From: Paragonimus westermani
Taxonomy: Eukaryota > Platyhelminthes > Trematoda > Plagiorchiida > Troglotrematidae
Assembly (NCBI GenBank): GCA_008508345.1
Contig: QNGE01000846.1
Coordinates: 146,195-210,194, forward strand
Direction of reading: 5' to 3'
Length of the DNA stretch: 64,000 bases
Part shown: positions 34,725 through 47,023 of the stretch, one piece after another
How positions within the stretch are numbered: the first letter of the stretch is position 1
Layout: each line of letters begins with the position of its first letter
Translations under genes and position numbers: made by a program
Notes under the pieces: generated by a model
Databases searched by the model: none
Told to the model about the DNA's origin: nothing
What the model saw: only the letters and a program-made list of their open reading frames with translations

Positions 34725-37258
34725 GTAAAACTGGATGATACAGAGAGACAGGCAGACCGGTTGACTGACTGAATGAATGGATGGCTAATTCACTCCACAG
34801 TGTGGCGAATTGACGGGCGAATAATGGTAAAAGTCCTTCTGGTTGAAAGGTCACGATCACTTCAGCACAGCATTCAGCCATTACGGAGGTAGTTTCGAAG
34901 ACAAGCTAATATTACCCAAAACGATTGTCCGTTGGTTCTGTCTGCGTGTTGCGATATTTTGTTTCGTAAGTGCTCAGTACGGTTGGCACAATTAGTCGCG
35001 ATAAACACCCGCCAATTGTTTGTAACCTGAAGATACACAACGCTACTACCTTGGATGCCACATTGCAGTTTGTTATAGTCAACTGGAATACTGTGAATAG
35101 TATTTAGGTTGAGTACAGCCAATGTTAATCACGGAAGCTAATATTTGCTAGCATTGCTTCTGTGTAATTTCCTGAATACTTTCACATGCGCCCTCGTCAT
35201 CACAGCAAAATGGCGTCACGATAAATCAACTACATAATCCGTCTGGAACACGGGTTGGCAGCGAAAATTATTAACCCATGTATTAAGCTGTTTGCAACTG
35301 CAAATTTTTCTTCTCATTTCGTTCATTTTAGGAATGAATTTATTTTCGCAGAGTAACAAAACACTTTCAGAAAGTTCGCAGTCTCAAAAGCAAGTCGATC
35401 CATCACGTGTGTTGCTACAATGATTTAATGGCGTCTAGACTAATGGGAATGCCTTATTTCGGAACGAAATGACTAGAAAATGAGACCAAATCCAAGTCAA
35501 AATGTGAGCGACGTTTAATGCATAAAGTTTGATGTGACCGTGAGTATACTTATGGTCCCCGTTTCGAGAAACAAACGCATTTACAGCAGTGGAATAAAAC
35601 GTGTTGTGTTAGCCTTTCTCTTGACCATCACGTGAGAGATAATCGTGAGTCACGCCGCTTGGTTTCATTGTCGTAAACTACATTATAGGAGCATTGTGGA
35701 CGAGTTTATGTCGTAATGGAAGTGTTCCAGTACAAATGTAATGTCAAATTAGCCTCATTTGTCGAATGAAAGAAGGCGGACAACAAAGTCACACTTAAAG
35801 GGTGTGCACTTGCAGACAAAAAAACAACAATTTACTGGGTAATAAAGCCACATTTTCCATGATTTCCATCCTGAGTTCATTTTTTACTAGTTTATTCGTG
35901 AACATCCACGAGAATTTTAGCTAACAGGACGTGATATATCGCAGAGGGGATTTGATTGGACGTGGGTGCGCAACGCGTGAAACATATCGCTGTGTCAGAT
36001 GAGAATGGAATTGCGGAATATTCAATGATACTTTAAGACAAGACTTCTTCGTATGATCGAAAACGAAAATGGAAAATTTTAACAGGTCTTGTTCACTTTT
36101 TCGTAACTCACAGCAACAACTGGAACTTTATATAAGAACAATAGAAAATGATTAAAAAAACATTGAAGTGAGTACAGTAGGAAGCACCTGTGTGACGTCA
36201 TTGGGCCTAACGAAGTCGAGATTTATTGGCGGACACTTAAGGACCAAACGAGATTGCTTCAGCCATACGTATTGAACCATAACTTTTAATGTCCGGACAG
36301 ATTGCTCCGACGATCTGTGACTAGTGTGGTTCCGACGTCTGGAGAAAACGAAAATTTGTGTACACTCGGGACCAATAGGTGTAGTAACGTTCTCAGCCGA
36401 TTTGGTCAAATAATTTTTCAGCCTAGATTACAGATACCTTTGGGTTGTACAGGCGCAGTTTTTATCACAGTTAATCAAAGTCCAACTCATATGATATGAA
36501 CTAACATTAATACGTTGTTACCCCTAGATTGTAAGTAACGGCAAATTTTTAGTCTATTAATGACCACGTTTTCTACTTCATGATAGATCAGATCAACTGA
36601 CGAGATCGTGTTTTTTGGTTTGAAACAATGGATTATCTTGTTTGAATAATGACACAATACAGATTTTCACCTTCTTAATGTTGATACATGTACCCTACTA
36701 ACTGTTGTTGATTGGACCTGTCGATAGACTGTCTCTGATTTCTTGTAGTATAGTTACGAGCAGTCGAAGTTCAGTGGCCAAGTGAATGACTACATCTAAC
36801 GCATATAAACAATGTATACAACTGCTACAAACTCGTAAATTTGCCTGTCCAGGTTGACTTTCGATATGTATGTCACTCTATAAATTGTTCTTCTCTACGA
36901 CTGATGGGTTTATGCAAAACGCTCTTTTCAGACCTACTATATAAACAACGTAAAACTAGGCATTTTGTGAATCATAGTTCCATTAAGATGTGCAATGTTC
37001 ATATAAAAGGGGTGTCTTTTTTAAATCAATGAGAAATTAAGCAGTGATAAATATGGAATGAGTATATTTGCCACAAGTTTTACCGGTGACATTTCATCAA
37101 GGATTACAAATAAAATGACGTTTTGTTGCGTCTTTCTCCCGTCTTATCTCCTGTTTGTCTTATTCTGTATCGAACAGTCAATTTGCATACATTTCTCTTA
37201 TTCGGTCTACGCACATGTCAGACAGCCTTGCAGTAATTCAGTCATCTAGTCAGTCAAC

Positions 37259-37319
37259 CTGCAATCCTTAAAGCGACAGGTTTTGCAGCTGATCCTATCT
37301 GTCTTCGTTCGTGGAATTG
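37259..37319 (-). other. Possible mini-exon resembling the second zinc finger of a nuclear receptor
   Basis: The minus strand reads IPRTKTDRISCKTCRFKDC. This fits the end of the second zinc module of nuclear-receptor DNA-binding domains, where a basic stretch leads into C-x2-C-R-[FLY]-x-[KR]-C. The Cys spacing and CRF are right; Asp stands where Lys is usual just before the last Cys. On this strand TTTAG ends just before CAATTCC and CAG|GTTGAC follows the last Cys codon, so a 61-bp exon can be drawn. The first zinc finger and ligand-binding domain were not found. Chance remains a serious alternative. Confidence 0.3.
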
Positions 37320-40189
37320 CTAAACCATCGGAACCCAGAACACGCTTCCCTTCAATGAAGCAATCAGATTTAAGCTTTAGACATGTTACCACAATCAGTT
37401 GCAGTGCCGTAAAGTTGAAGCGGATCACCTCACTCAGCTATGTACTCATTTGATGTTTGTTCATTCAATGTCTGGTGTCTACGCATTAAACCAGTATAGT
37501 TGGAGGTTTTAAGTAAACGACTGATGGGAATAAACGCATCAGTGGCACATCGCAGTGCTTGGCCTGACCTTTTTTACTGCCAGTAATTTGTCGATGATTA
37601 AATAAAACGGTCGTGGGTCGTTTGTGCAGGTGGTCATTTTGTGTCGAGATGAAACAGTTAAAGCTTCTCCTCCCGCATCAGCGGTGAATCTCACAAACAG
37701 TTTGCATGGTTCGATCCGCGTGACGCTCCTCATATCAATGTGACTTTGTGTGCATTGTCAACACTAATTTGAACACTGATTTGAAGCTTCTGATGACTGA
37801 AGATATACGACTTTCTCTTTGGATTTAAAAACTTTTTCGAAACATTATGATGGGATTGTGCTATTTCTAAGCATTTCTGACTGGTGGTAGATGATTCAGA
37901 AATATCACAAGTTTTCTGTGTATCAATTCATACTGACAGCTTACCTGCCAATCACGTCTTGCTTGAAATGCAACTTTCATATCCTCAGTAGACTAATAGC
38001 TATTTGGACTAACTGGATGTCAATACCTAATTCAGAGCATGGAAACTCAATTAACGAACAAACACTCAAGAGTGAAGATTATGGTAGAAAAACAATGAAG
38101 GTGTGATTTTGTAATGTTTGAATTAGTTTATGTTGCCGCTTTTTAATCTCTAATGGTGTACGGAAGCAAGAAGTTGATTGGAGTGTGACTGATGATATTT
38201 TTAGTTCGAACGGCTACAGCCGAATGTGAGGAATCAACAATGAGTGGAAGTGGTTAGAGAAAATCAAATGATTTGCGAAAATCCCTTAAAAGTCACCAAA
38301 AACCGAAATCCAAGTTCCTCAAAATGCTTTTTCGATGGAGATTCCGCTTCTTCCTGGTAAACTAATATCCCCAGATCTATGTGAACGTAATGAGGTGGAC
38401 GACACTTGAGAATGATCCGAATAGCCATTTTGCCATCAGCAATATGAGGGTCCCTTTTAGACCGTTTTTTTATACGTCAGAGAGTCACAGCTCCTTAACT
38501 GAAATTATATCAGCGAGTGAATTTCCACTCCAGTTTGCCCTAACGAGAAAGTAACCACCATGTAATGAAAACAGATCGTCCATCGATGTCAGAATTATGA
38601 ATATCTGAAAGTAATTCAGGATGAATCACTTTCCACCTTATATATTGCCCACCAAACAAAAATGGTCATCGTCTTCTGAGTTGTAGCTGTGAAAACCCAG
38701 TTATGAACGTTTTACTCTCTCTAGAAAACATTGATAACATGAAAGCCGTTTTGACCCGTTGTCGGTGTTTATATAAAACTCACCTGGTCCCATTGTCTTT
38801 CAAGGGTCAGCGGAATCAGCTTAATTTTTGAAAGGTATGAAACCGATACCGATTCGTACAAGATTTCTCGACCAAAAGTATTCATTCTGAAAGCGTGACA
38901 TTGTAAAAAATCGTTGCATCTTCAAACAAAACTTACGTAGATTGTCGAATTAGTGATCCCACGCATGCGCAGCTCACAGCTTACGGTTGGTTTCTATGTG
39001 CTATCATTACAACTATTGTACAGAGTCATTTAATTAGGAGCTCACCTAGTGATTGAAACACGGCTTGGTGACCATTGACGCCTAAGCCGAAACGAACGAG
39101 TCACTCTAAAAGGCGAGCTGGATTTATTCAGATTGTGGATGAGCTACTATTCTGACGTGCATACACGCAATATAAAAGAATAAATTTTCTTTACGCCTGT
39201 AATTCGATCTGTACTTGACTGTAAACTACCGGTGAACAACCGTTCTAAAGAAAGGCGGACTCATATTTTACGTGCAACCGCCTATTTGCAATTCATGCAC
39301 GTGAAAACACTGAACAGTGCCAGATTTCCGTGTCACAAGCCATTGTTTGCATCTTTTATCACACATATTCCAGCCGTATTACCAGCAATCACAAAAAGAT
39401 CTCAAAACTTAGGTGATAAACCTTTTATCCGGTGTGGTAAACATCGAGAAAATTTTTGGACTCTACTAATTTACCAATTCAAACAGATCCGTGTACATTA
39501 TCATCTCGTTCTATGTCACCATAAACACCTACGTAGTAGGCAACATGACTGGCAAACACAAGTGAAGGAAATGCTAGTCATGAACAGTTAACATAAGCAG
39601 TCGTGGGTTAACCGTAAACAGAGAATGCACTCTTCAAGGAAATATCCTGCTTCTGAGGAATGGACCAAGCCTAGAAAGTCCACTCGGACACCGTGTGAAT
39701 GAACACTCGGAGCAGTCAAAATCAGCAGAAGATTAAGCTGTAATCGTCAAATCGAGCAAACTACCACAGCAACCGCGATGTAGTTCGGTAAGTGAGATAA
39801 ACTTCTGGAGCAGGTAAACTCGCACAGAGATTAAAACTCTAAACTGTTAAAGCCATCCATAGTTGCGTGCCGTTTGCCTGATATAAAGTGATGATAAACA
39901 GCTTATCCGTCTAGTGGTCCGTAGAAATCAACTAACCATTCAATGTCAACAAACGTCGTCATACACGTTTGTCAGAAAACTACGCTGACAATGATCCTGG
40001 TTACACCACATTACTCATTTCAGTAGGTGAGCCAGATCAATGGATACTAGTGCAAGACATTTAGAACCTGTCTACAATTTGCGCAAGCACGACTGAAGTT
40101 GTACGAATAACCCTGAACCTGTTTGGAGAGAATTGTGATACATCCCGCCATAAGATTTTCCCCCTCATGTTTGCTTCTATAGTCCATAG

Positions 40190-40325
40190 TTCAGAAACTT
40201 ACAGGGCCCAGGTAAATCCTCTACCTAGAAAGCTAGCAGGGTCCGCAGTGAATTACCTCAGGAGAGACCAAATCATCAGCTTCAAATACTTCACATCCCA
40301 GGTCACATCACTCCGAAACTAAAAA
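40190..40325 (+). pseudogene. Possible decayed LINE reverse transcriptase trace
   Basis: A plus-strand frame contains NYLRRDQIISFKYFTSQVTS. LINE reverse transcriptases have a block of the form FKYLGSxVTSxGN downstream of the catalytic centre. FKYF-T-SQVTS would be that block with Leu-Gly replaced. Upstream and downstream conserved blocks are not visible, so this is a weak call. Confidence 0.3.
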
Positions 40326-43300
40326 TGTACGAATATCTGAATAGTAACCCGTTTAAATCGGGTTGTTGAATGGGCCGTTTGCTTTGTAGACAGAACTGCT
40401 TCACATTTAGAAGCGGTTCATACTACAATGAATTGCTCAACTTTGTGGCCACGGCCGAATCGGTTTAGAGTTTTAAAACTTCATTCACTCAGTACACAAA
40501 TGAGAAGCAACCTGTACTACAACATTTCCTAACCATCAGTCTATCTCACACCCGCATGTCATTAATTACGCATATCTGACGAAATGCTGTTTCACTGTGT
40601 ATTCAGTACTCAGTGTTAAAATGATTGCAAACCGGCGGCTTCATTAACGTTACAATTTTCTTCCCACTTCGATTGGCGTTTTCTTTACACCCCTTGATAT
40701 TCGAATACAATTGTTTTGTGTGACCAACACAGAGGCGGGAATGCACAGGCAAAAATCTTTCTACTCCTTGTAATTACATGTGAATTTATGGTACACACGA
40801 AATACACTGTTTTCTAATATGTCGGTCAACTCCGAAAAATAATGAGTGTAATCAGGAATGCACAGTTTGGAATAAAACGATCGAATCTGTTCCTTTTTTG
40901 TTGGAATCATCAGCTTAGTAATTAAGTTCACTAGTTTGTTTGCCACCTCAACATCATTCCCTCAACAATGCATGATTTTTGATATTATCAAATAAGCATT
41001 TGAAGTTCACCTGATAGATGAAACGAAAAAGGGGTAATCACCCTGCGGAAAAATGTAGTGCTCGAACTAATTTGATTGAGTTTTATCATCATTAAAGTCA
41101 GTTCGTCAGAGGACTCATAAAGTCGACAGGGAGTGAACATAGATCGATTTAAGTTGATTTGTCCTATGAAAACACAATTCTGTCTACTTCTGTTGGAGTT
41201 AAATCAGGTCAGTTTGAGGTCTTCGCCTAACTTGCTTTTTACATTAATCCAAACTTCGCTCATCGAATCGTCCGTTAACCGTAAACATTTTGACCCTTTT
41301 GTGTCACTGTTTGCCATTTGCATAAAAATGTTAGGCTTTTTTCGAGGGCTTAATTAGTCATGTGGTATCAACATTTAAATTACGGCCAAACATCAACGTA
41401 AGAAGTAAATGACCATTCGGAATGAGTGACTAGTTTAAAGTAATTAAGAATCCTATGTGTTTGTCATGTATATCAGACAGTTGAGTACCAACTGGATTCT
41501 GTGACCTTCAGTTACCTGTGTTGGTCAAAAGGTATGCATGCTATCTATCCCAAGGACACCTAAGACACATCGATTAGATTTAAAGTATATACTACTTGCA
41601 AAAAGGTTTACTGAACTACCACACCGAAGTGTTAAAACAACAATCAAGGTTGAATTATCCATGTTCACCAAGGTGGTCTTGCTGTACTTGCTTACACTCA
41701 CGTGCGAATACTGCTTTGAACGATTGTTCAGCAATCGGTGTCACCCAGTTAGTCCTCTTCTTCCAACCCTGCCCCAATATTATCACACGTGATTCATACA
41801 TTTGAACAACTGCAGTTGGAAAACGCTCAATTCAAGGACATCCATCCTCGAGGTTCTTGTGAATGTTTTCCATTGTGTCATACGGTGCATATCGGCCACG
41901 AACTGCATTCAACTTGTTTTAGAAATTAATCTTCAGTGTTTTGATAGCTCATCTTCACGCTGAACGAAGAATGGCGGATATTCTATATCGGTCATTGTGA
42001 TTGAATTTTTTGAAATAGAGCATATCGGATTTTTCGCAGAACTTAGTCTTTCTGCTATAATATCCCCTGTGGACTAGAAATGCATTTTTTTAATGCAAAT
42101 AACTTTCCGTTTTACTCCTCTGCACATCAACTCAAGTGTACACGTTCAAGAGGAAGAACTATCACCGCATATGAGATTAAATTCACAGACTGATAACTAC
42201 AAACGCGATACGTAAGTTTCTTACGTTTGACTTAACAGCATAATGCACCGTATGAACTGTGTTACTAGTGTCGAAGTCTTTGAAAGGAAGCTCGATGAAA
42301 CTCTGTTGTTTCTTAATCACTTGTAGTAGTTTTTAGTCCGTGTCAGCTATTTCCGTGTGAGATCCATTTGCAAGCATCCAACTTCACAAGAGCCGTTGTT
42401 CAAACATCATGCAATCGGCTGTATATCATTAACACCTCTTGTGAAAGTGTCCTCACTCTAAGTCAAGATTATGAGCCACGAACATAAACGAAGAAAACTC
42501 TACTAGATGTTCTCTCTGTGTGAATTGACTTAAGTGGACCGACAAATCACACCTTCTTGAAATAATCTACCTAATGGGATGATGGGAAGTGAGGATAATT
42601 CGAAGTTAAAAATTAGTTCTAACGTGCAACCGAAATTATTGTATACCACTCCAAACTAACGCATTCTCAATCGTCTTGTGACTTCACAGCTACTTGGTTT
42701 AGATGAAGTTAACATGTTCAGGTTAGAAACAGTTAACTTTTCCGGAATACTGTGTGTTAGTATCCCTGTTAACACTCAACTGAGAATGACAATGACCACA
42801 GGGGTTCCATTGTTTCCATTGGTGACTCCACGGCTATAAGCACCACGTCAGATGACGTGTTAAAAAAAGGTAATCAAGGCTTACTGAAAACGAGTCTTCT
42901 CTTCTTGAGGTTGTTTTCCAAAAGACAGTGAAAATACAGACAGGACAGCCAGCAAGACGATTAAACAAGCTACTCAGTCTTTTTCCAGACCACGGAAAGT
43001 GTATGAATGCTTAGAAAGTTTATACCGTATCCCTCTGATATAAAGAGGTGGTTCATATAAGTTTGCCAGCTTAGTTACAATTGCTTTGCCTACTCTTGCA
43101 CCAGAAGTATCGGGAAACAGTCAACAATCAGGCAAAGGCTTACCAGAAAACCAACATGGGTTCCAAAGTAGCTTCCTTTGCCCACGACGCCTTTGTGAAG
43201 CCAGGGAGTAGGGAACCAACACGATTGGTGAGAATGATTTATTTCTCTCGATTTGTTCAGAGCCTTCCAAAGAGTTAACCAAACAAGTCTGTTGGTGATG

Positions 43301-45229
43301 TTTGATTATTACGACACAGATGGCAGTATATGTCTTTGGACGGTGGATTGCGTCAGAGCTCTATGTTTAAAAATTAACAGTGTTGAAATGCCATCGATCT
43401 AATACTCCTCAGATAATAACATAACCCCACAGTCTGTTTAGTGTCCATTGTCACCAATAGTTGACAATGTTGTAATGGATAGATCTACTGAGAGAGCAAG
43501 GTGCCCAAGTGAGCGTGACAATGTGCGTAGCTATCTGACAACACATCAACTATCGATCCCCTCCCATAAACGCCAGTCACTGCACATCGGTCACTTGTTG
43601 CGTACTTAATGCACTTAAGATGACAAAAATTAAGGTGCCACAGGCTGCGAACGAGGTCAGGGAACGATCGTTTCCGAATTTCTTGGCCTGTCTCGTAGTT
43701 GCCCCTTGATAACGCTGGTTGAAATGATTGTTCGGGACGATTCCGGTTGAGAGTTATTGGGTGGAGTCATTGAAACAACCATGATAGTAGCACAATTCCT
43801 GTTGGAACGTGAACTCTATTGGCAAATGAAACTAAGTTGTTCTCCATTCCAATGACACGTTACCCTGTGAAGTCTATTCGCTAATGATCTTAGCGCTGAA
43901 TACAGTCCCAAAGTTTCAATATTCTTGAATCACTAAAGTTGCTATCGAAGTATACCATCTTCTTCCTAAGTTTAACGCAATTCCATTTATATGCATCAAG
44001 GCAGTTCAGATTGAAATTTTGCACTTAACCAAGTATAACAACTTGCTAGAGGGACACTCTGATTTTCCCCTCATTTAAACAAAAATGGGTCTGTTCATAC
44101 TTGAGGACAGTGTACGTTATTCAAAAAATCGTGTTGTGGTAACCACCCGTCGGTTGATTCTGGGCTTAACTTGCTTATGTAGGAGCCATGATTATCTTTC
44201 TTCTTTATCATTCTTCTTCAAAGATGAAACTCTCAGAACATTCCGAAATCTATTAACGATCGTCCGTAGATCCGAGGACATCCAGTTGAAAGTTAAAATG
44301 CATCTTACTGACTTTGCTCAGCGCTAAAAAGGTTGCCATAGACAGAATAAGTAATATCGTTTGAATAGCCGTCTAGTTGAAACCACAAAGACGACTAATC
44401 AGTCGTTGCATAGATATACAACTTGGACTACATGTCGTCGTGTTACACAGTGGCCTTTCTGAGGCTTACGTGACTCGGGTACCGTTTAGAGAGTCAGCTT
44501 AATGTGTTCACATGAATATACGAATACTTGTCACTGTCAGTCTCACATGGCTTCCCTCGCGAGTATAATCGATAGTCTTCGGAAAAATTTCGGTGTGGTA
44601 GTTGCGGAAATACCTGTGATATCCTATAGTATATTGCTATCTCATAGGCGTTACGTGTGTAGCTATATACCACTGGTTTGCCAGAATAGAAACAGAAATT
44701 GATGCATAACGTCTGTGGCAAAACGAATAGGAAGTAACTACAGTGGTACACGCCCCAAAAATGTCCACAAACGAAGATGAGTATTTTGTTTAAATCAGTA
44801 TCAACAGCATCCGTTGAAGTGCAGTTTTGCAAAAGTTCTTTTACAAATTATTAGGCGGTCAAATGCTCCAATTTGGTAAGCTTTCCGCGGTTTTCCTATG
44901 TCGGAGTGAGATGAAAGGTCCACCGCAGCATCCCCCGGCAAAATTTTTGGTGTTTTACAGTGAATCTTTAATATCATCGTCAAGAGTTTAGATCGATAAG
45001 TTCGATGATACTGAAATGATTGAGTCACGAAGTTGCTTCGTGCAATTTGGAAGGTGTATGATGCACATTCTAACGACTACAACAGAAACACGATTGACAG
45101 TGTATACTTCTCACATTGGTGCACGTTTGTTGTTTCGTTTTTGAGAATCTGCTAGTCAAACTCTGATGTGTTTTAGGTCCGAAAAATGAGTTCGCCATTC
45201 AACAGGTTGGCTACCTGATCACTGAATGA

Positions 45230-45619
45230 CCGTGTCCGCTTTTTGCTTGGTAGCACATAGAAATGCACTGGCGCACGCCTGCAAATGTTCGCGGGCGTTC
45301 ACGTGCTAGTGTGTGTTTTCCCCGCCTCTCCGTCCGTCGCGGTCTGTCTGCTTGTCCTCTTGCTGTCTGTCTATCTATCCTGAGCATCCAATTTGCACCG
45401 CACAGCCTTGCTGGGCATGGCCTTCTCATACGCTCATCGGTATGAGTGCAACCCAATTCACAACACCATGAGACCCCATCCATTCTCTCAACCGGCAACA
45501 ACTGCTGCGCGCACCAAGAGGATTCCAATAAATTAACTTACGTTCCGGTGGATTTGCACTGTTCGTGGAACATTAAACTAATCAGGAATCACCGTACCTG
45601 TCTGCGAACACACCAGATC
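45230..45619 (+). promoter_or_regulatory. CpG-rich putative promoter and 5' leader of the calcium-channel gene
   Basis: About 45240-45440 is much richer in G+C and CpG than its surroundings (for example GTTCGCGGGCGTTCACG and CCGTCCGTCGCGGTC) and lies just upstream of the first coding exon. The channel frame is closed upstream by a TGA at 45443-45445, and no ATG occurs in that frame before 45620, so 45446-45619 is best read as leader. No TATA box, initiator or trans-splice acceptor could be fixed. The minus-strand 105-codon frame at 45211-45528 is a by-product of the GC-rich composition. Confidence 0.45.
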
Positions 45620-45861
45620 ATGTCACTTTCCGGGCCGACACCATCCGCTTCAAACAGACCTTCCAGTCATGACTCCGCGGCAACCCTCAACTTACCCACA
45701 GACTTCGGGATGGATGGACGTTATGATACAGTCACTAGTCTGGCCAAAAGAACGTTAAATATTGAGTTGCCCGAAGCTCAAGCGTCAGCTAATCGTGCCC
45801 TGTTCGTATTTTCGGAGAATAACTTGATCCGCAAAGCAGCACGCAGTATCATCGAATGGGG
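45620..45861 (+). CDS. Voltage-gated calcium channel alpha-1 subunit (Cav2-like), first coding exon
   Basis: Cav alpha-1 subunits form the pore of plasma-membrane calcium channels; Cav2 types drive transmitter release at synapses. This exon encodes the cytoplasmic N-terminus: 80 codons plus two bases. The ATG at 45620 is the first in a frame closed upstream at 45443. Residues 1-55 are Ser/Thr/Pro-rich and unalignable, as expected. Residues 57-80 end in LFVFSENNLIRKAARSIIEW, the block preceding transmembrane segment IS1 in Cav2 channels (consensus RALFxFxExNxIRKxxxxIIEW, followed by PFEY). The exon ends after GG in phase 2 at 45861, where channel genes commonly have an intron. The donor is ATATCCTTT, not GT. 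The S1 exon was not found. Cav1 usually has NPIRR and VEW here, so Cav2 is preferred. No break is seen within the exon. Confidence 0.85.
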
Positions 45862-45870
45862 ATATCCTTT
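45862..45870 (+). promoter_or_regulatory. U12-type (AT-AC) 5' splice site
   Basis: ATATCCTTT follows the last coding base and matches the minor-spliceosome donor consensus [AG]TATCCTTT at all nine positions. There is no GT at the expected exon end. Minor-class introns are known from voltage-gated sodium and calcium channel genes. The matching branch site (TTCCTTRAY) and acceptor were not established. Confidence 0.8.
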
Positions 45871-46866
45871 TTCGAATAATTCCCACATATATTCATGTGC
45901 TTGCCTGTTCACATCAGAAGCTTTACATAGTGACAAGAACAGTGGGCAAGTTATATGTCAGATTGAGAAGCAATGCTTAAGTTGTGTTATGCTTGCTTAA
46001 TTCAGTTTTTTTTACGTATTTGTAGTTTATGTGGGCAACAATCCTTGTGACCATTTCAGCTTGATAACAGTTCTCATTAATGTGAGTTATGTTCGGAGTT
46101 CAAAGTTAATATGTTTTTTACAGAATAACCTTTCAAAGCGAGCTGCTAAGCCTGTAATGTTCAATCACGTGTAATTTCAAACATATTTAACTAAGTGCTC
46201 TGAACCCATCAGCTTTTACCCAACGCGTCTGCAAAATAATTCACAGATAACTTCAACTAACTTATGTTTTGCACCGGATTATCAAATTTCGTTGACATTT
46301 GTGATAGACCTATGTCTTCTTTGTGAGTGGATTGGACGATTGTGTTCAGCTAGCATTGACTTTCATACAGATGTTATACAAGCGAGTTTCATTATTGTCT
46401 ACTATGGTTTTTGGTCGATGTTGGAAGATTACCGGTTTTGAGATATGGTCCATATGGTTAAGTTATAATATACCCTGTAGGCTATTTGGATATAGACATA
46501 TATACATACTTATTGGATGTATGGGCCTTGTTATAAATTGCGACATTTGTCCTCATTTAACTTCCCGATGGAAAGTTGGCATTTAGTTCAGTTGCTGGTA
46601 CGCACCTTGTAGTTTGCGGAACAGTATAAGCTTTTCCAAACACAGTCCCGCAGCTGGGAAGCTAAGGGCTAAATTCTGAATATTGTTACAGATAACCTAT
46701 TAACCAAGTTTCACCTCTATCGTCCACACCGGCCTAACATAAGAACCCTGGATATCCATTTTAAAAGCATAGACTAGCGTGCTTTGAAATCGTTATGTTT
46801 GTCTAGAATTTGATGGCACATTGTATAAATTTTTTTATTTAATGACGAACTTGAATAAAACAATAA
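45871..46866 (+). other. First intron of the calcium-channel gene (start)
   Basis: Inferred intron. The channel frame stays open by chance to a stop at about 45998-46000, but the residues after IIEWG (YPFSNNSHIYSCACL...) do not resemble IS1. No other gene or repeat was recognised. An 87-codon frame at 46323-46586 has no known motif. Confidence 0.5.
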
Positions 46867-47023
46867 CGAGACGCAGGTCATGTGATTTTTCCGGAATAAC
46901 ATTTCGTACATTGTGATCACACATGGACATGCAACCATTTTTAAACGAGTCAAAATTCCATGTCCATATGTGATCAGAATTTACGAAATGTTGATCCGGA
47001 GAACATCACATGATTTGCGTCTT
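46867..47023. repeat. Foldback element (65-bp inverted arms)
   Basis: Left arm 46867-46931 and right arm 46959-47023 are reverse complements over nearly their full length, sharing TCATGTGAT, AACATTTCGTA, TGATCACA and ATGGACATG, with a 27-base spacer. It sits in what is probably the first intron of the channel gene. Transcripts from either strand would form a long hairpin. Confidence 0.85.

Larger units (their letters stand above)
34725..45229. other. Long gene-poor stretch upstream of the calcium-channel exon
   Basis: About 10 kb without a confident gene. Two weak signals are listed separately: a nuclear-receptor-like mini-exon at 37259-37319 (-) and a reverse-transcriptase trace at 40190-40325 (+). 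Open frames elsewhere (119 codons at 39232-39591; 112 at 44494-44832 minus) have no recognised family. No further repeat copies were seen by eye. Confidence 0.5.
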
